DNA of 47,126 nucleotides from Ectothiorhodospiraceae bacterium (lineage in GTDB: Bacteria; Pseudomonadota; Gammaproteobacteria; Nitrococcales; Aquisalimonadaceae), in NCBI GenBank assembly GCA_020831845.1, contig JAFIFV010000155.1, positions 1 through 47,126 of the forward strand, read 5' to 3'. Positions 9,408 through 17,914 of the stretch are shown piece after piece. Numbering within the stretch: the stretch's first letter is position 1; each line of letters opens with the position of its first letter. The notes under the pieces were generated by a model, which was not told the DNA's origin, ran no database searches, and saw only the letters and a program-made list of their open reading frames with translations. The position numbers and the translations under genes were made by a program.

Positions 9408-10166
9408 TTGAGCGATCAGGGAACAGACAAGCAGACGGACTTCGGCTACCAACAGGTGCCGGTCGGCGAAAAGGCCCAGCGCGTGGGCGCCGTCTTCCGC
9501 TCGGTGGCCGCTCGCTATGACGCAATGAATGACCTGATGTCGCTCGGGCTGCACCGGCTGTGGAAGCGGCAGACAGTCGCCATGGCACGGCTGCGCCCCG
9601 GCCAGCGTGTGCTGGACCTGGCCGCCGGCACCGGCGATCTGAGCCGGCTGATGGCCGACCGGGTGGGGTCGGAGGGGCTGGTGGTGATGACCGACGTCAA
9701 CGACGCCATGCTGGCCCGCGGACGGTCCCGCATGCTGGACGAGGGACGGGTAGGCAATCTGCAGTACGCGCTGGTCAACGCCGAGACCCTGCCGTTCCCC
9801 GATCGCCATTTCGACCGCGTGACCATCGGTTTCGGGCTGCGCAACGTAACCGACAAGCATCGCGCCCTGCGTGAGATGCACCGGGTGCTGAAACCCGGCG
9901 GCTTCGCTCTGGTACTGGAGTTCTCGCGGCTCTACCTCAAACCCCTGCAGCCGCTGTACGACACCTATTCGTTCCAGGTGCTGCCTCGCATGGGCCGCCT
10001 GGTGGCGGGGGATGCGGAAAGCTACCGCTATCTCGCGGAATCCATCCGCATGCATCCGGATCAGGAAACCCTGCGTGACATGATGCAGGACGCCGGCATG
10101 GAAGACTGCGACTACACCAATCTCATCGGCGGCGTCGTGGCAATTCATCGGGGCTACCGGTACTGA
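9408..10166 (+). CDS. ubiE: Ubiquinone/menaquinone C-methyltransferase UbiE
   Basis: SAM-dependent C-methylation of the quinone ring (demethylmenaquinone and 2-polyprenyl-6-methoxy-benzoquinol). The 252-residue protein has [43 protein letters not shown] at the N-terminus, the SAM motif [12 protein letters not shown] (68-79), and the family block [25 protein letters not shown]. The start is a TTG at 9408, three nt after the DUF971 stop. ubiJ follows after 2 nt, so DUF971-ubiE-ubiJ-ubiB form a tight operon. Confidence 0.96.
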   Translation: MSDQGTDKQTDFGYQQVPVGEKAQRVGAVFRSVAARYDAMNDLMSLGLHRLWKRQTVAMARLRPGQRVLDLAAGTGDLSRLMADRVGSEGLVVMTDVNDAMLARGRSRMLDEGRVGNLQYALVNAETLPFPDRHFDRVTIGFGLRNVTDKHRALREMHRVLKPGGFALVLEFSRLYLKPLQPLYDTYSFQVLPRMGRLVAGDAESYRYLAESIRMHPDQETLRDMMQDAGMEDCDYTNLIGGVVAIHRGYRY

Positions 10167-10168
10167 CC

Positions 10169-10777
10169 ATGCACTGGCTCGACCTCCCCCTGCAGGCAGC
10201 CTCCCGCGGCATCAGCCAGCTCATCCGTCTGGACCCGGAAGGGCTGGAGCGGCTGGCTGCGCTGGACGGCCGCTCGCTGGCGATCGACCTGGAAACCACC
10301 GGCCTGCGCCTGCTGGCGACCTTCGGGGCTGACGGCCTGCAACTGCGCGCGGCCTCGGAGGAAGACCATCCCGATGCCACCATCCGCGGCAAACCGGCGG
10401 ACATGCTGGCCCTGGCCCGCGATCCGGAAGCCGGCGGCGGCGCAGTCCATTTCTCGGGAGACCTGGGGCTGGTGCGCTCGGTACGGACACTGTTCGCCCG
10501 GCTGGACGTGGACTGGGAAGAACAGATCGCCCGCGTGCTGGGAGATATTCCGGCTCACCAGTTGGGAAGACTGGCACGGAGCACACTGCAGTGGCTGCGG
10601 GACAGTCATCGCTCGCTGGAAACCAATCTGGCGGAGTATCTGACCGAGGAACGGCGCACCCTGCCCACCGCCGCCGAGGTGGAGATCTATCTCTCCGCCG
10701 TCGATCGCCTGCGTGAGGACGCGGACCGGATGCAGGCCCGTATCCGGCGCCTGGAACAGCGGCGGGGAGGCAAATGA
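10169..10777 (+). CDS. ubiJ: Ubiquinone biosynthesis accessory factor UbiJ (SCP2 domain)
   Basis: A 202-residue protein with an SCP2-like lipid-binding domain at the N-terminus (about 15-110) and a charged helical C-terminus likely to form a coiled coil (about 160-200). UbiJ with UbiK organises the soluble Ubi metabolon and binds hydrophobic quinone intermediates. Sequence conservation in this family is modest; the position between ubiE and ubiB is the strongest evidence. It overlaps ubiB by 4 bp (ATGA). Confidence 0.9.
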   Translation: MHWLDLPLQAASRGISQLIRLDPEGLERLAALDGRSLAIDLETTGLRLLATFGADGLQLRAASEEDHPDATIRGKPADMLALARDPEAGGGAVHFSGDLGLVRSVRTLFARLDVDWEEQIARVLGDIPAHQLGRLARSTLQWLRDSHRSLETNLAEYLTEERRTLPTAAEVEIYLSAVDRLREDADRMQARIRRLEQRRGGK

Positions 10778-12441
10778 TCAGGCCGCGCCACCTGTTCCAC
10801 CTGGCCCGCATCAACCTGGTGCTGCTGCGACACGGGCTGGATGAAATCATCCTGGCCACCCGGCTGTTCCGTCCCCTGCGCTGGAGCATCTACCTGATGC
10901 CCTGGCACTGGATCCGGCGACAGCAGGGCTCCCGGGGGGAGCGTATCCGCCGCGCCCTGGAAGACCTTGGGCCGTTGTTCGTGAAATTCGGCCAGATCCT
11001 GTCCACCCGGCGCGATCTGCTGCCGCCGGACATCGCCGACGAACTCTCCTACCTGCAGGACCGCGTGCCTCCGTTCCCGGCCTCGGACGCCCGCCGCATC
11101 ATGGAGCGCGCCTACGGCCAGCCGCTGGAGAACCTTTTCCACCGCTTCGATGACCACCCGATCGCCTCGGCGTCCATCGCCCAGGTGCATGGCGCGCGTC
11201 TCCATGACGGGCGCGAGGTGGTCGTGAAAGTGGTCCGCCCCGACATCGACAAGGTCATCCAACGGGATCTGGACCTGATGCGCACCTTCGCCGCACTGGC
11301 GCAGCGCTACTGGCCGCTGGGCCGGCGGCTGCGCCCGCTGGAGGTGGTGGCGGAGTTCGAGAAAAACCTGGCCGACGAGCTGGACCTGATGCGGGAAGCC
11401 GCCAATGCCTCCCAGCTGCGCCGCAACTTCCTCAACTCCGACCTGCTCTACGTCCCGGAAGTCTCGTTCCCGGAAACGCGTACCGATGTCATGGTCATGG
11501 AGCGCATCAGCGGCATACCGGTAAGCAACATCCAGGCGCTCAACGAACGAGGCGTCAACCTGCGGAACCTGGCGGAGAAGGGGGTGGAAATCTTCTTCAC
11601 CCAGGTCTTCCGGGACAGTTTCTTCCATGCCGACATGCATCCCGGCAATATCTTCGTGGACGCCACCAACCCCGAGAACCCGCGCTATGTGGCCGTGGAT
11701 TTCGGGATCATCGGCACATTGAACCCGGTGGACCACCGCTACCTGGCCGAGAATTTCCTGGCTTTCTTCAATCGGGACTATCGACGCGTGGCCGAGCTGC
11801 ACGTCGAATCCGGCTGGGTACCCGAGGGCACCCGGGTGGACGAATTCGAGGCCGCGATACGGACGGTCTGCGAACCCATCTTCGAGCGACCGCTGAAGGA
11901 CATCTCCTTCGGAGCAGTGCTCATGCGGCTGTTCCAGACCGGTCGCCGCTTCGATATGGAAATCCAGCCGCAGCTGGTGCTGCTGCAGAAAACCCTGCTC
12001 AACATCGAGGGTCTGGGTCGGCAGCTCTACCCGGATCTGGACCTGTGGCGTACCGCCAAGCCGCACATGGAACGCTGGATGCGCGATCAGCTGGGGCTGA
12101 ACGCCGTCTGGAAACGCGTCAAGCAGGAGGCTCCAGGCTGGGGCGAGCAGTTGCCGTTACTGCCCGCACGGCTGTGGCAGGCCACGGAGGATCTGACAGC
12201 CATGCGCCGCGCGATGGAACAGCAAAAGCAGGAGATGCAACAGCTCCGCGAACACTTCCGCGCAGCGACCACGAGCCGGCTCAGCGAGATGTCCGGTGCC
12301 ACGCTGGTGCTGGCCGCCGTGCTGCTGGCCGGCGTCGAACCGCTGGCCGCATATACGCTGGGGCCGTTGCCGGTTGCCACGTGGGTGATCGGCGGCACAG
12401 GCGTGCTGATGATGGTCTACGGCCTGCTGAAACGCTTCTAG
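10774..12441 (+). CDS. ubiB: Ubiquinone biosynthesis regulatory kinase-like protein UbiB
   Basis: Atypical kinase-like ATPase of the ABC1/ADCK/UbiB family, required for ubiquinone synthesis and possibly for extracting quinone precursors from the membrane. The 555-residue protein has the KxGQ motif in [16 protein letters not shown], the Ala-rich loop [11 protein letters not shown], the catalytic-loop region [10 protein letters not shown] and DFGIIG in place of the kinase DFG. Two hydrophobic helices at the C-terminus (about 505-550) anchor it in the inner membrane. It is the last gene of the ubi operon. Confidence 0.96.
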   Translation: MIRPRHLFHLARINLVLLRHGLDEIILATRLFRPLRWSIYLMPWHWIRRQQGSRGERIRRALEDLGPLFVKFGQILSTRRDLLPPDIADELSYLQDRVPPFPASDARRIMERAYGQPLENLFHRFDDHPIASASIAQVHGARLHDGREVVVKVVRPDIDKVIQRDLDLMRTFAALAQRYWPLGRRLRPLEVVAEFEKNLADELDLMREAANASQLRRNFLNSDLLYVPEVSFPETRTDVMVMERISGIPVSNIQALNERGVNLRNLAEKGVEIFFTQVFRDSFFHADMHPGNIFVDATNPENPRYVAVDFGIIGTLNPVDHRYLAENFLAFFNRDYRRVAELHVESGWVPEGTRVDEFEAAIRTVCEPIFERPLKDISFGAVLMRLFQTGRRFDMEIQPQLVLLQKTLLNIEGLGRQLYPDLDLWRTAKPHMERWMRDQLGLNAVWKRVKQEAPGWGEQLPLLPARLWQATEDLTAMRRAMEQQKQEMQQLREHFRAATTSRLSEMSGATLVLAAVLLAGVEPLAAYTLGPLPVATWVIGGTGVLMMVYGLLKRF

Positions 12442-12540
12442 GGAAACACTGATCAATTCCCGCGCTCGCGTTACAGCTGTATTTTCGCGAGGCGCCGCCA
12501 ACCCCCGTGCCGCCTGCCCGGGGGTCTGATATGCTTCCCG

Positions 12541-12578
12541 GCCTGTTGTGCGAGGCAACAGGCGGCGCCCGTAGGGCG
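12541..12578 (+). promoter_or_regulatory. Two tandem hairpins in the tesB leader
   Basis: GCCTGTTG (12541-12548) pairs with CAACAGGC (12556-12563) around a 7-nt loop. CGCCC (12566-12570) then pairs with GGGCG (12574-12578). There is no T-run, so this is more likely a leader structure or operator than a terminator. The ribosome-binding site GAGGAG follows directly. Confidence 0.5.
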
Positions 12579-12595
12579 GAGAGAGGAGATCGATC

Positions 12596-13507
12596 ATGGA
12601 TAATCTGGTGGAGCGACTGATGACGCTGCTGGACCTGGAGCGTCTGGAGCTCAACCTGTTCAGGGGCGAGAGCAGAAACATCGTCGGTCAGCGCGTGTTC
12701 GGGGGGCAGGTGCTGGGCCAGGCGTTGGTCGCCGCCGGCCGAACGGTAGCGGAAGAACGCACGGCGCATTCCTTGCACGCCTACTTCCTGCGCGCTGGTG
12801 ACGCCGAGGCGCCGATCATCTACGAGGTGGAGCGCGCCCGCGACGGCGGCAGTTTCAGCACCCGGCGGGTTGTCGCCATTCAGCACGGCCGGCCCATCTT
12901 CAACCTGTCCGCCTCTTTCCAGATCACCGAGGACGGCCCGGACCATCAGGCGTCGATGCCGGATGTGCCCGGCCCCGACGGGCTGCCCACCGAACTGGAA
13001 CTGCTGGCCCGCTACAAGGACGAGATGCCGCCGGGCTCCGAGTCCGCGCTGGAAGCGTTGAAGCCCATCGAAATCAAGCCCATCGACCCGGAACATCCGC
13101 TAAAACCCGAGCCGAAACCGGAAGCGCTGCGCCACGCCTGGTTCCGCACCGCCGGCAAGCTGCCGGACGACCCGCTGCTACACCAGGCATTACTGGCGTA
13201 CGCCTCCGATTTCCGGCTGCTGGGCACGGCGCTGCTACCCCATGGCAAGACGGTCTACCAGGGTGGGACACAAATGGCGAGCCTGGACCATGCCATGTGG
13301 TTTCATCGCCCCCTGCGCATGGACGACTGGCTGCTGTATACCATGGAGAGTCCCAGCGCCTCGAATGCCCGGGGCTTTACTCGCGGCCGAATCTATTCCC
13401 GCGACGGCGTACTGCTGTCATCCGTGGCGCAGGAGGGTCTGATCCGCCCGGTGGAAGCTCGGCGGAAACCGCGGCCCCAGGAAGAAAGCCTGCCGCAGGG
13501 CGGGTAG
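12596..13507 (+). CDS. tesB: Acyl-CoA thioesterase II
   Basis: Hydrolyses medium- and long-chain acyl-CoA to free fatty acid and CoA in the cytoplasm. The 303-residue product is a double-hotdog protein. The N-terminal half has FRGESRNIVGQRVFGGQVLGQAL and HSLHAYFLRAGD; the C-terminal half has SLDHAMWFHRPLRMDDWLLY, with the conserved catalytic Asp, and the GFTRGRIYSRDGVLLSSVAQEG block with the catalytic Gln. Start ATG 12596 follows GAGGAG. It ends with an extra Arg/Glu-rich tail. It is monocistronic and faces the opposing small gene that follows. Confidence 0.95.
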   Translation: MDNLVERLMTLLDLERLELNLFRGESRNIVGQRVFGGQVLGQALVAAGRTVAEERTAHSLHAYFLRAGDAEAPIIYEVERARDGGSFSTRRVVAIQHGRPIFNLSASFQITEDGPDHQASMPDVPGPDGLPTELELLARYKDEMPPGSESALEALKPIEIKPIDPEHPLKPEPKPEALRHAWFRTAGKLPDDPLLHQALLAYASDFRLLGTALLPHGKTVYQGGTQMASLDHAMWFHRPLRMDDWLLYTMESPSASNARGFTRGRIYSRDGVLLSSVAQEGLIRPVEARRKPRPQEESLPQGG

Positions 13508-13586
13508 TGCGGGGTGCCGTGCCACTGGCGTGGCATGGTCGGCGGGCAGGCTGAGTGATCGGGCCATGGCCCGCGCCAGCTTTTTC

Positions 13587-13928
13587 CTAACGATTCCGGA
13601 TGGTGAGGCTGAGGCTGTAGCTGCCTTCTTCGCAACTGGCTTGCTGGCCATTGCTGACGACGCCGAACATCTGGTGACGCCCTGCGCCATCGCAGGTCAT
13701 CGGCATGATCGGCCCCATTGCGAAATTGTTCCTGCGCACCGGCGCCTGACCGTGGGTCAACATCCCGCGGTCGGCATCGGGGAAACGGACCTGCGCCTGC
13801 GCGGCCAGTTCCGCCAGTTCGTCATCCAGTTCCAGATTCAGCGCAGCCTGCTCCGGCGCGGCTGGCAGCCCGCTGGCCGATGTCAGGATGCAAGCAAAAA
13901 AGAAACCTGTGAGACACATAAGCGGCAT
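13587..13928 (-). CDS. Small secreted protein of unknown function
   Basis: I do not recognise this 113-residue protein. The N-terminus MPLMCLTGFFFACILTSASGLPAAPEQ looks like a signal peptide cleaved near Ala20-Ala24. An acidic helical stretch follows (LNLELDDELAELAAQAQV), then a segment with two cysteines (MTCDG and ASCEEG) that could form a disulphide in the periplasm. The ATG is preceded by AAGGA at a good distance, supporting expression. Start ATGs at codons 1 and 4 are both possible. The neighbours (tesB, ycgL) give no functional hint. Confidence 0.6.
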   Translation of the reverse strand: MPLMCLTGFFFACILTSASGLPAAPEQAALNLELDDELAELAAQAQVRFPDADRGMLTHGQAPVRRNNFAMGPIMPMTCDGAGRHQMFGVVSNGQQASCEEGSYSLSLTIRNR

Positions 13929-14066
13929 CAGTCCTTGAATGATGGTCTCAGCGGCGGCCCGCCAGCCGCCAACTGTCGCAGAATGGGTTCAGCCTAACGG
14001 GATTAGTGTCTCAGAACACGTGCAAAGTTCACGTTTCTGCCGGTACTGCCAGACAATCGCCGGAAT

Positions 14067-14312
14067 TCAGTGATCGCTGTCTTCCCTGGGCGGCAGTTGG
14101 ACGTGGCAACCCTGCTGCAACAAGGCGCGCATCAGCTCCGGTGCGGTCAGCCTGGCCAGCGGGCGCTCCGGGGTGAGCACCAGGTCCATGACGTGCTCCA
14201 GCGGGCCGAACCGGTCCAGCACCGGCTGCGGCACGGCGCTGAAATCATCCCTGCGGGGCAGGAACAGGTAGTGGTCCGGAGCCTTGGCGCCCTTGTAGAC
14301 GGAACAATGCAT
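14067..14312 (-). CDS. ycgL: YcgL domain-containing protein
   Basis: An 81-residue cytoplasmic protein of the YcgL family. MHCSVYKGAKAPDHYLFLPRRDDFSAVPQPVLDRFGPLEHVMDLVLTPERPLARL is diagnostic of the domain. The family has a small alpha/beta fold and no established role. ATG 14312 is chosen because homologues start at this Met and GGAG lies just upstream; the longer open frame to 14369 is not needed. It sits 94 nt downstream of the repressor gene on the same strand. Confidence 0.9.
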   Translation of the reverse strand: MHCSVYKGAKAPDHYLFLPRRDDFSAVPQPVLDRFGPLEHVMDLVLTPERPLARLTAPELMRALLQQGCHVQLPPREDSDH

Positions 14313-14406
14313 GAGTGTCTCCGCAAACAGATCCTGAGGTGGTGGGGCACGCCCCTCGCCACGCTGCAAGCGCCGTAGTTTAGGGCGCCAGGGGCAGTGC
14401 CGTCAT

Positions 14407-15042
14407 CTATTCCGGGGCACGAACCTGCCAGACCACCGCGCCCACCAGCGGGTAGGCGCCATCGGGGTGAAAGGCGCTGACGGGATGGTGGCTTTCCGCC
14501 TGCTCCAACCCCTCGGCCTGCACCGAAATCCGCCCTGCCGTGGTGGTCTGAAGCCGCCGCACGGTATAGCTCCCGCCCATTTCCAGCACATAGAGACCCT
14601 GCATCCTGGGCACCGGCGGCTGCAGTTTGACCAGCAGCATCTCGCCCGCTGCAACCACCGGCGCCATGGCGTCGTCTTCCACCACATAGAGGCGCAGCCG
14701 CTCGGCGGGAAGGCGCTGGGCATCCACCCATTTCCGGTGCACGGATACCGGGGAAACACCTACGCCACCGCCCCGCAGCAGCGGCGGGCGAATGTAGTCC
14801 TCCGCCGCATCCGGTTCCAATGACTCCGCGGCCCCCAGCAGGGATTCGGCTGCGACCCCGCAGAGATCGCACAGGCGCCGGATCAAGGCCGCGTCCGGCA
14901 TGCGCTGGCCGGTTTCATAGCGGGCCAGCGTATTCTTGTGGATGCCAAGTTCAGCCGCGAAGATGTCGCGGGATCGGCGACCCCGCAGTTCACGGATGCG
15001 TTGGCCAAGAGAACGTTCGAAATGCCGATCAGCGCCGTCCAA
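14407..15042 (-). CDS. XRE/S24-type phage-like repressor with lost cleavage dyad
   Basis: A 211-residue regulator with an N-terminal helix-turn-helix (about 13-55, LGQRIRELRGRRSRDIFAAELGIHKNTLARYETGQ) and a C-terminal LexA/S24-like domain (about 115-205). In the family the nucleophile lies in G-D-S-M and the base in V-K-R-L. Here the sequence reads EDDAMAP (Ala125 in place of Ser) and TVRRL (Arg162 in place of Lys), so RecA-stimulated self-cleavage should be impossible. The TTG at 15042 is chosen because GGAG lies 7 nt before it; a GTG at 15063 would add seven residues but has no ribosome-binding site. It diverges from the Ner-like gene, like the repressor/Ner pair of Mu-like phages. Confidence 0.85.
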   Translation of the reverse strand: MDGADRHFERSLGQRIRELRGRRSRDIFAAELGIHKNTLARYETGQRMPDAALIRRLCDLCGVAAESLLGAAESLEPDAAEDYIRPPLLRGGGVGVSPVSVHRKWVDAQRLPAERLRLYVVEDDAMAPVVAAGEMLLVKLQPPVPRMQGLYVLEMGGSYTVRRLQTTTAGRISVQAEGLEQAESHHPVSAFHPDGAYPLVGAVVWQVRAPE

Positions 15043-15064
15043 GTTGCGTCTCCAGATTGTCACG

Positions 15065-15078
15065 CACCCAAACGGGTG
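15065..15078. promoter_or_regulatory. Palindrome in the repressor/Ner divergent region (possible operator)
   Basis: CACCC-AAAC-GGGTG lies 22 bp upstream of the chosen repressor start, in the 212-bp divergent gap to the Ner-like gene. Its placement suits an operator for autoregulation. No second exact copy was seen in the gap, so the role is inferred only. Confidence 0.35.
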
Positions 15079-15254
15079 TTAGTGTCCGAACAGACTGAAA
15101 GCACATCCCGAAAACGGTTATCGTCACCAACGCCCGGTCCGCCCCACCGCCGACGGACGATGCGGTGGTTGGCGTCATGGAATGCGAACCTCTGGATGAG
15201 GAAATGATCCAAGGAGAGCGGTGTCCCTGTGGCTCACGAAGCGATACCCAGACC

Positions 15255-15491
15255 ATGAACACGAGCGATATCAACGCAATCCCCAATGACCCGGCGGTTC
15301 GTCGGGAGTGGATCAAGTTCCAACTGGCCATTCGAGGCTATACGCTGGCCGCGCTGGCCCGGGAACACGGGGTAACACGGCAGCAGCCGCAGGCGGCGCT
15401 GAATCGGCCCTATCCCAAGTGGGAACGAATCATTGCCGATCTGCTCCAGCTCAAGCCGGAGCAACTTTGGCCGGAACGGTACAATTCGTAG
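15255..15491 (+). CDS. Ner/Nlp-like helix-turn-helix regulator
   Basis: A 78-residue DNA-binding protein. WIKFQLAIRGYTLAALAREHGVTRQQPQAALNRPYPKWERIIADLLQLKPEQLWPERY aligns along its length with phage Mu Ner and E. coli Nlp (SfsB): a winged-helix-like HTH followed by the conserved PKWERIIA and LWPxRY motifs. Mu Ner represses early transcription; Nlp affects maltose genes. The ATG at 15255 gives the family length although its ribosome-binding site is weak. It is transcribed away from the S24-like repressor. No phage structural or transposase genes are nearby, so this looks like a stranded regulatory pair. Confidence 0.82.
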   Translation: MNTSDINAIPNDPAVRREWIKFQLAIRGYTLAALAREHGVTRQQPQAALNRPYPKWERIIADLLQLKPEQLWPERYNS

Positions 15492-15546
15492 ACTAACTAA
15501 TTTGGCCGAGAACTGATTGTCGGGGTGCCGGCGGGGTTTGCTCAAC

Positions 15547-15562
15547 CTGTCAGAACTGACAG
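15547..15562. repeat. 16-bp palindrome between the Ner-like gene and motB
   Basis: CTGTCAG-AA-CTGACAG is a perfect palindrome in the 82-bp gap between the convergent ends of the Ner-like gene and motB. It could act as a weak bidirectional terminator, though it lacks a T-run, or as a protein-binding site. Confidence 0.5.
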
Positions 15563-15573
15563 TCAGACAATTC

Positions 15574-16314
15574 CTACAATTCCTCTCTGTGAAGCACCAG
15601 TTGCACGCGACGGTTGCGGGCACGGCCCTCCACTGTGGCATTATCCGCCAGCGGCCGGGTATCCGCATACCCGATCGCGCGTAGCCGCTCCGATTCGACG
15701 CCGCGGGATTCGAGATACCGAAGCACCACGGAGGCGCGGGCCACCGACAGCTCCCAATTGCTGGGGAACCGCTCGGTGGCAATGGGCAGGTTGTCGGTAT
15801 GCCCTTCCACCGACAGCGGATCGGCACTGGCGCGCAGCGTCGGGACCAGGCTGTCCAGCACCGCATACCCTTCCGCCGTCAAACCCGCCTCCCCGGAGGA
15901 GAACAACAGGTTGTCGCGGATGCGGAAACTGATGCGGCCGGCCTCCACCTCCACGTCGATACCGTCGGCGAGATCGGGCAGCTCCAGCGCAGGTACGGGC
16001 TCGGCAACGGGGTCGGGTTCCGACGGTGCGATCACCGTCTGCGCGGGAGCCGAAGGCAGCTCCAGGACGGGCAAGACCGGCGGCTCCAGAAAAGCTTCCA
16101 CCACGGGGGTTTCCGGGCTGCGTTCCACGGCATCGAACTCGGTGAACGCGAGCAGCACGACGAACAGCGTGAGCATCAACGTGATCACATCGAGATAGAT
16201 CAGCAGCCATCCATCGCCCTCGGACTGTTCGCCCCCAGCTACCGAACTGCCCGCCAGGCTGCTGCGAAACCGCCCCGGTTCGCTGCCCGTGCGATGGACC
16301 AGGGCCTCAGCCAC
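15574..16314 (-). CDS. motB: MotB-like stator protein (OmpA C-terminal domain)
   Basis: A 246-residue inner-membrane protein with one transmembrane helix (WLLIYLDVITLMLTLFVVLLAF, about 36-57) carrying the ion-binding Asp42 at the position of the essential Asp of MotB/PomB. A Pro/Glu-rich linker (about 65-115) and an OmpA-like peptidoglycan-binding domain follow (VEGHTDNLPI, NWELSVARA, GYADTRP). It is the partner of the upstream MotA-like protein, whose stop it overlaps by 8 bp. No flagellar genes are present in this window, so it may be a flagellar stator or a related ion-driven complex serving the cell wall. Confidence 0.88.
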   Translation of the reverse strand: MAEALVHRTGSEPGRFRSSLAGSSVAGGEQSEGDGWLLIYLDVITLMLTLFVVLLAFTEFDAVERSPETPVVEAFLEPPVLPVLELPSAPAQTVIAPSEPDPVAEPVPALELPDLADGIDVEVEAGRISFRIRDNLLFSSGEAGLTAEGYAVLDSLVPTLRASADPLSVEGHTDNLPIATERFPSNWELSVARASVVLRYLESRGVESERLRAIGYADTRPLADNATVEGRARNRRVQLVLHREEL

Positions 16315-17131
16315 CGCTCGGCTTCCTTACCGGCGTCGGGCGACCGCGGGTCGCATCCGGTGCATCGCGGATCTCGTCACGATACTGCGCCATGAAGGAA
16401 CGCAGGGTTTCCTGGACGAATGCCGGGTTGCGCTTCTGGCTGATCAGCGCCACACCCTCCAGCACCATGTTCATGGAAATCAGCCGTTCCTCGGTACGGC
16501 GCTCCAGCTTCACGGCGATGGGCTTGAACAGCAGGTTGGCCAGCAGTATGCCGTAGAAGGTGGTGAGCAGCGCAACCGCCATGTGCTGGCCGATGATGGC
16601 CATGTTGCCGCCTTCCAGCACGTACAGCATGTTGATCAGCCCCACAAGGGTGCCGATCATGCCGAATGCCGGGGCATAGGCCGCCATGGTGCGAAAGATC
16701 TGCGCCTCTGCCTGCTCCCGTACCTTCAGTCGCGCGATGCGCCAGCGCAGCAGGTCCAGTATGTCCTGCTCCGGGGTGCCGTCGATGACCAGCTGCACCC
16801 CGGTACGCAGGAAGGGGTTGTGGGTCCGTTCCAGGGAACGCTCCACGGCGCGCAGATCATCCCGGAACCAGAGCCGCGCAATGCGCACCAGCTCCTCCAT
16901 GTCATCCCGGGCATAGGTGTTCTCGTTGCGCAGCACGATCAGGAACAGCCCGAACACGCGGAGTACTTCCCGCAGCGGGTAGCTGATGAAGGTGGCGGCC
17001 AGCGTGCCCACCACAACGATGGCGAAGCCGGGCAGATTCAGGAACGTGGCCGGCTGTTCGGCGGCAAACACCAGAACCGTGGCCAGCAGGATCACCCCAG
17101 CAACCATGCCGATGACTGTGGACGGATTCAT
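16307..17131 (-). CDS. motA: MotA/PomA-like stator protein
   Basis: A 274-residue inner-membrane protein with four predicted helices: two near the N-terminus (about 5-25 and 31-51) and two in the second half (about 150-170 and 182-202). A cytoplasmic loop of about 95 residues, rich in Arg and Glu, lies between them. MNPSTVIGMVAGVILL, PGFAIVVVGTLAATFISYP and AAYAPAFGMIGTLVGLINML are typical of the MotA/PomA group, including the conserved Pro before the third helix. It starts 6 nt after the yibQ stop, so it is cotranscribed with the envelope genes ctpA and yibQ. Confidence 0.9.
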   Translation of the reverse strand: MNPSTVIGMVAGVILLATVLVFAAEQPATFLNLPGFAIVVVGTLAATFISYPLREVLRVFGLFLIVLRNENTYARDDMEELVRIARLWFRDDLRAVERSLERTHNPFLRTGVQLVIDGTPEQDILDLLRWRIARLKVREQAEAQIFRTMAAYAPAFGMIGTLVGLINMLYVLEGGNMAIIGQHMAVALLTTFYGILLANLLFKPIAVKLERRTEERLISMNMVLEGVALISQKRNPAFVQETLRSFMAQYRDEIRDAPDATRGRPTPVRKPSGG

Positions 17132-17137
17132 GTCGTT

Positions 17138-17914
17138 TCACTCTGAGCCTGCGTCGGCCCTGGTCCGGAAGCCGCCCGTGGCGGTCTGGTGGGCATGCAA
17201 CCGGCTCAACGGCACAAGCTCCACCCCGTAGTTTCTCTGCAACCCGGGCAGTTCGCGCTCCAGCACCGCCAGCGTCTCCGGGTAGGGGTGCCCGATTCCC
17301 ACCGCTGCGCCCCGCTCCCGCGCCAGCGCCACCAGTCGGAAAAACTGCTCGGTGATCGCGTCCTCGTCCCGGTCATGGTCCAGGAAGACGTCGCGCCGCA
17401 CGTTCGGCACATCCTGTTCCTGGGCCATGCGCTGGGCCACCGTGCGAGCGGTGGTCCGGCTGTCCACGAAGATCATGCCGTCCTGTTCGGCGAGCAGCTC
17501 CATCAGCCACGTCATGTGGCCGGGGTGCTGGGTGAGCAGGCTGCCCATATGGTTGTTAACGGCAATGGCATGGGGAACTGAAGCCAGGCTTTCTTTCACC
17601 CGAGCGCGGAAGCTGTCGCGGTCCATGTCCAGCTTGACTCCCCCCGGCCCCATGGGGGCACCGTTCATGGCCTGCATCGGGAGGTGTAGCATGACTTCCT
17701 TGCCGGCATCGTCACAGGCATCGGCCAACGCCCGGACGTGGCCGGTGTGCGGAAGCATGGCGCACACCACCGGACCTTCCAGCGCTGCCACCCGACGCCC
17801 TTCCGGCAGGCGGTCGCCCATGTCGTCGATGATGATGGTCATCATCGGCGGAGGGTCACCCGCCTGCAGTGCGCTGGTGGCGACCAGCAACAGCGTCGCC
17901 AGCAGCAAGCGCAT
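17138..17914 (-). CDS. yibQ: Divergent polysaccharide deacetylase family protein YibQ
   Basis: A 258-residue periplasmic protein. After a signal peptide (MRLLLATLLLVATSALQA) comes the NodB-like divergent polysaccharide deacetylase fold: TIIIDDMGDR, MLPHTGH, HLPMQAM, NNHMGS and DSRTT. The YibQ group may act on peptidoglycan or another glycan, but the substrate is unproven. Its gene follows envC/ctpA in many proteobacteria, as here. The start shares one base with the ctpA stop (TGATG), implying translational coupling. Confidence 0.9.
   Translation of the reverse strand: MRLLLATLLLVATSALQAGDPPPMMTIIIDDMGDRLPEGRRVAALEGPVVCAMLPHTGHVRALADACDDAGKEVMLHLPMQAMNGAPMGPGGVKLDMDRDSFRARVKESLASVPHAIAVNNHMGSLLTQHPGHMTWLMELLAEQDGMIFVDSRTTARTVAQRMAQEQDVPNVRRDVFLDHDRDEDAITEQFFRLVALARERGAAVGIGHPYPETLAVLERELPGLQRNYGVELVPLSRLHAHQTATGGFRTRADAGSE

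Noticed and set aside
8898..10148. 416-codon minus-strand open frame opposite DUF971-ubiE
   Set aside because: It spans two well-supported plus-strand genes and resembles no protein family.
13508..13586. Hairpin TGCCAC-TGGC-GTGGCA (13520-13535) as a tesB terminator
   Set aside because: The stem is real but there is no T-run on either side, so a terminator call is not justified.
13508..15573. Defence island or toxin-antitoxin system
   Set aside because: The patch contains only an orphan secreted protein, ycgL and two phage-like regulators; no nuclease, toxin or effector domain is visible.
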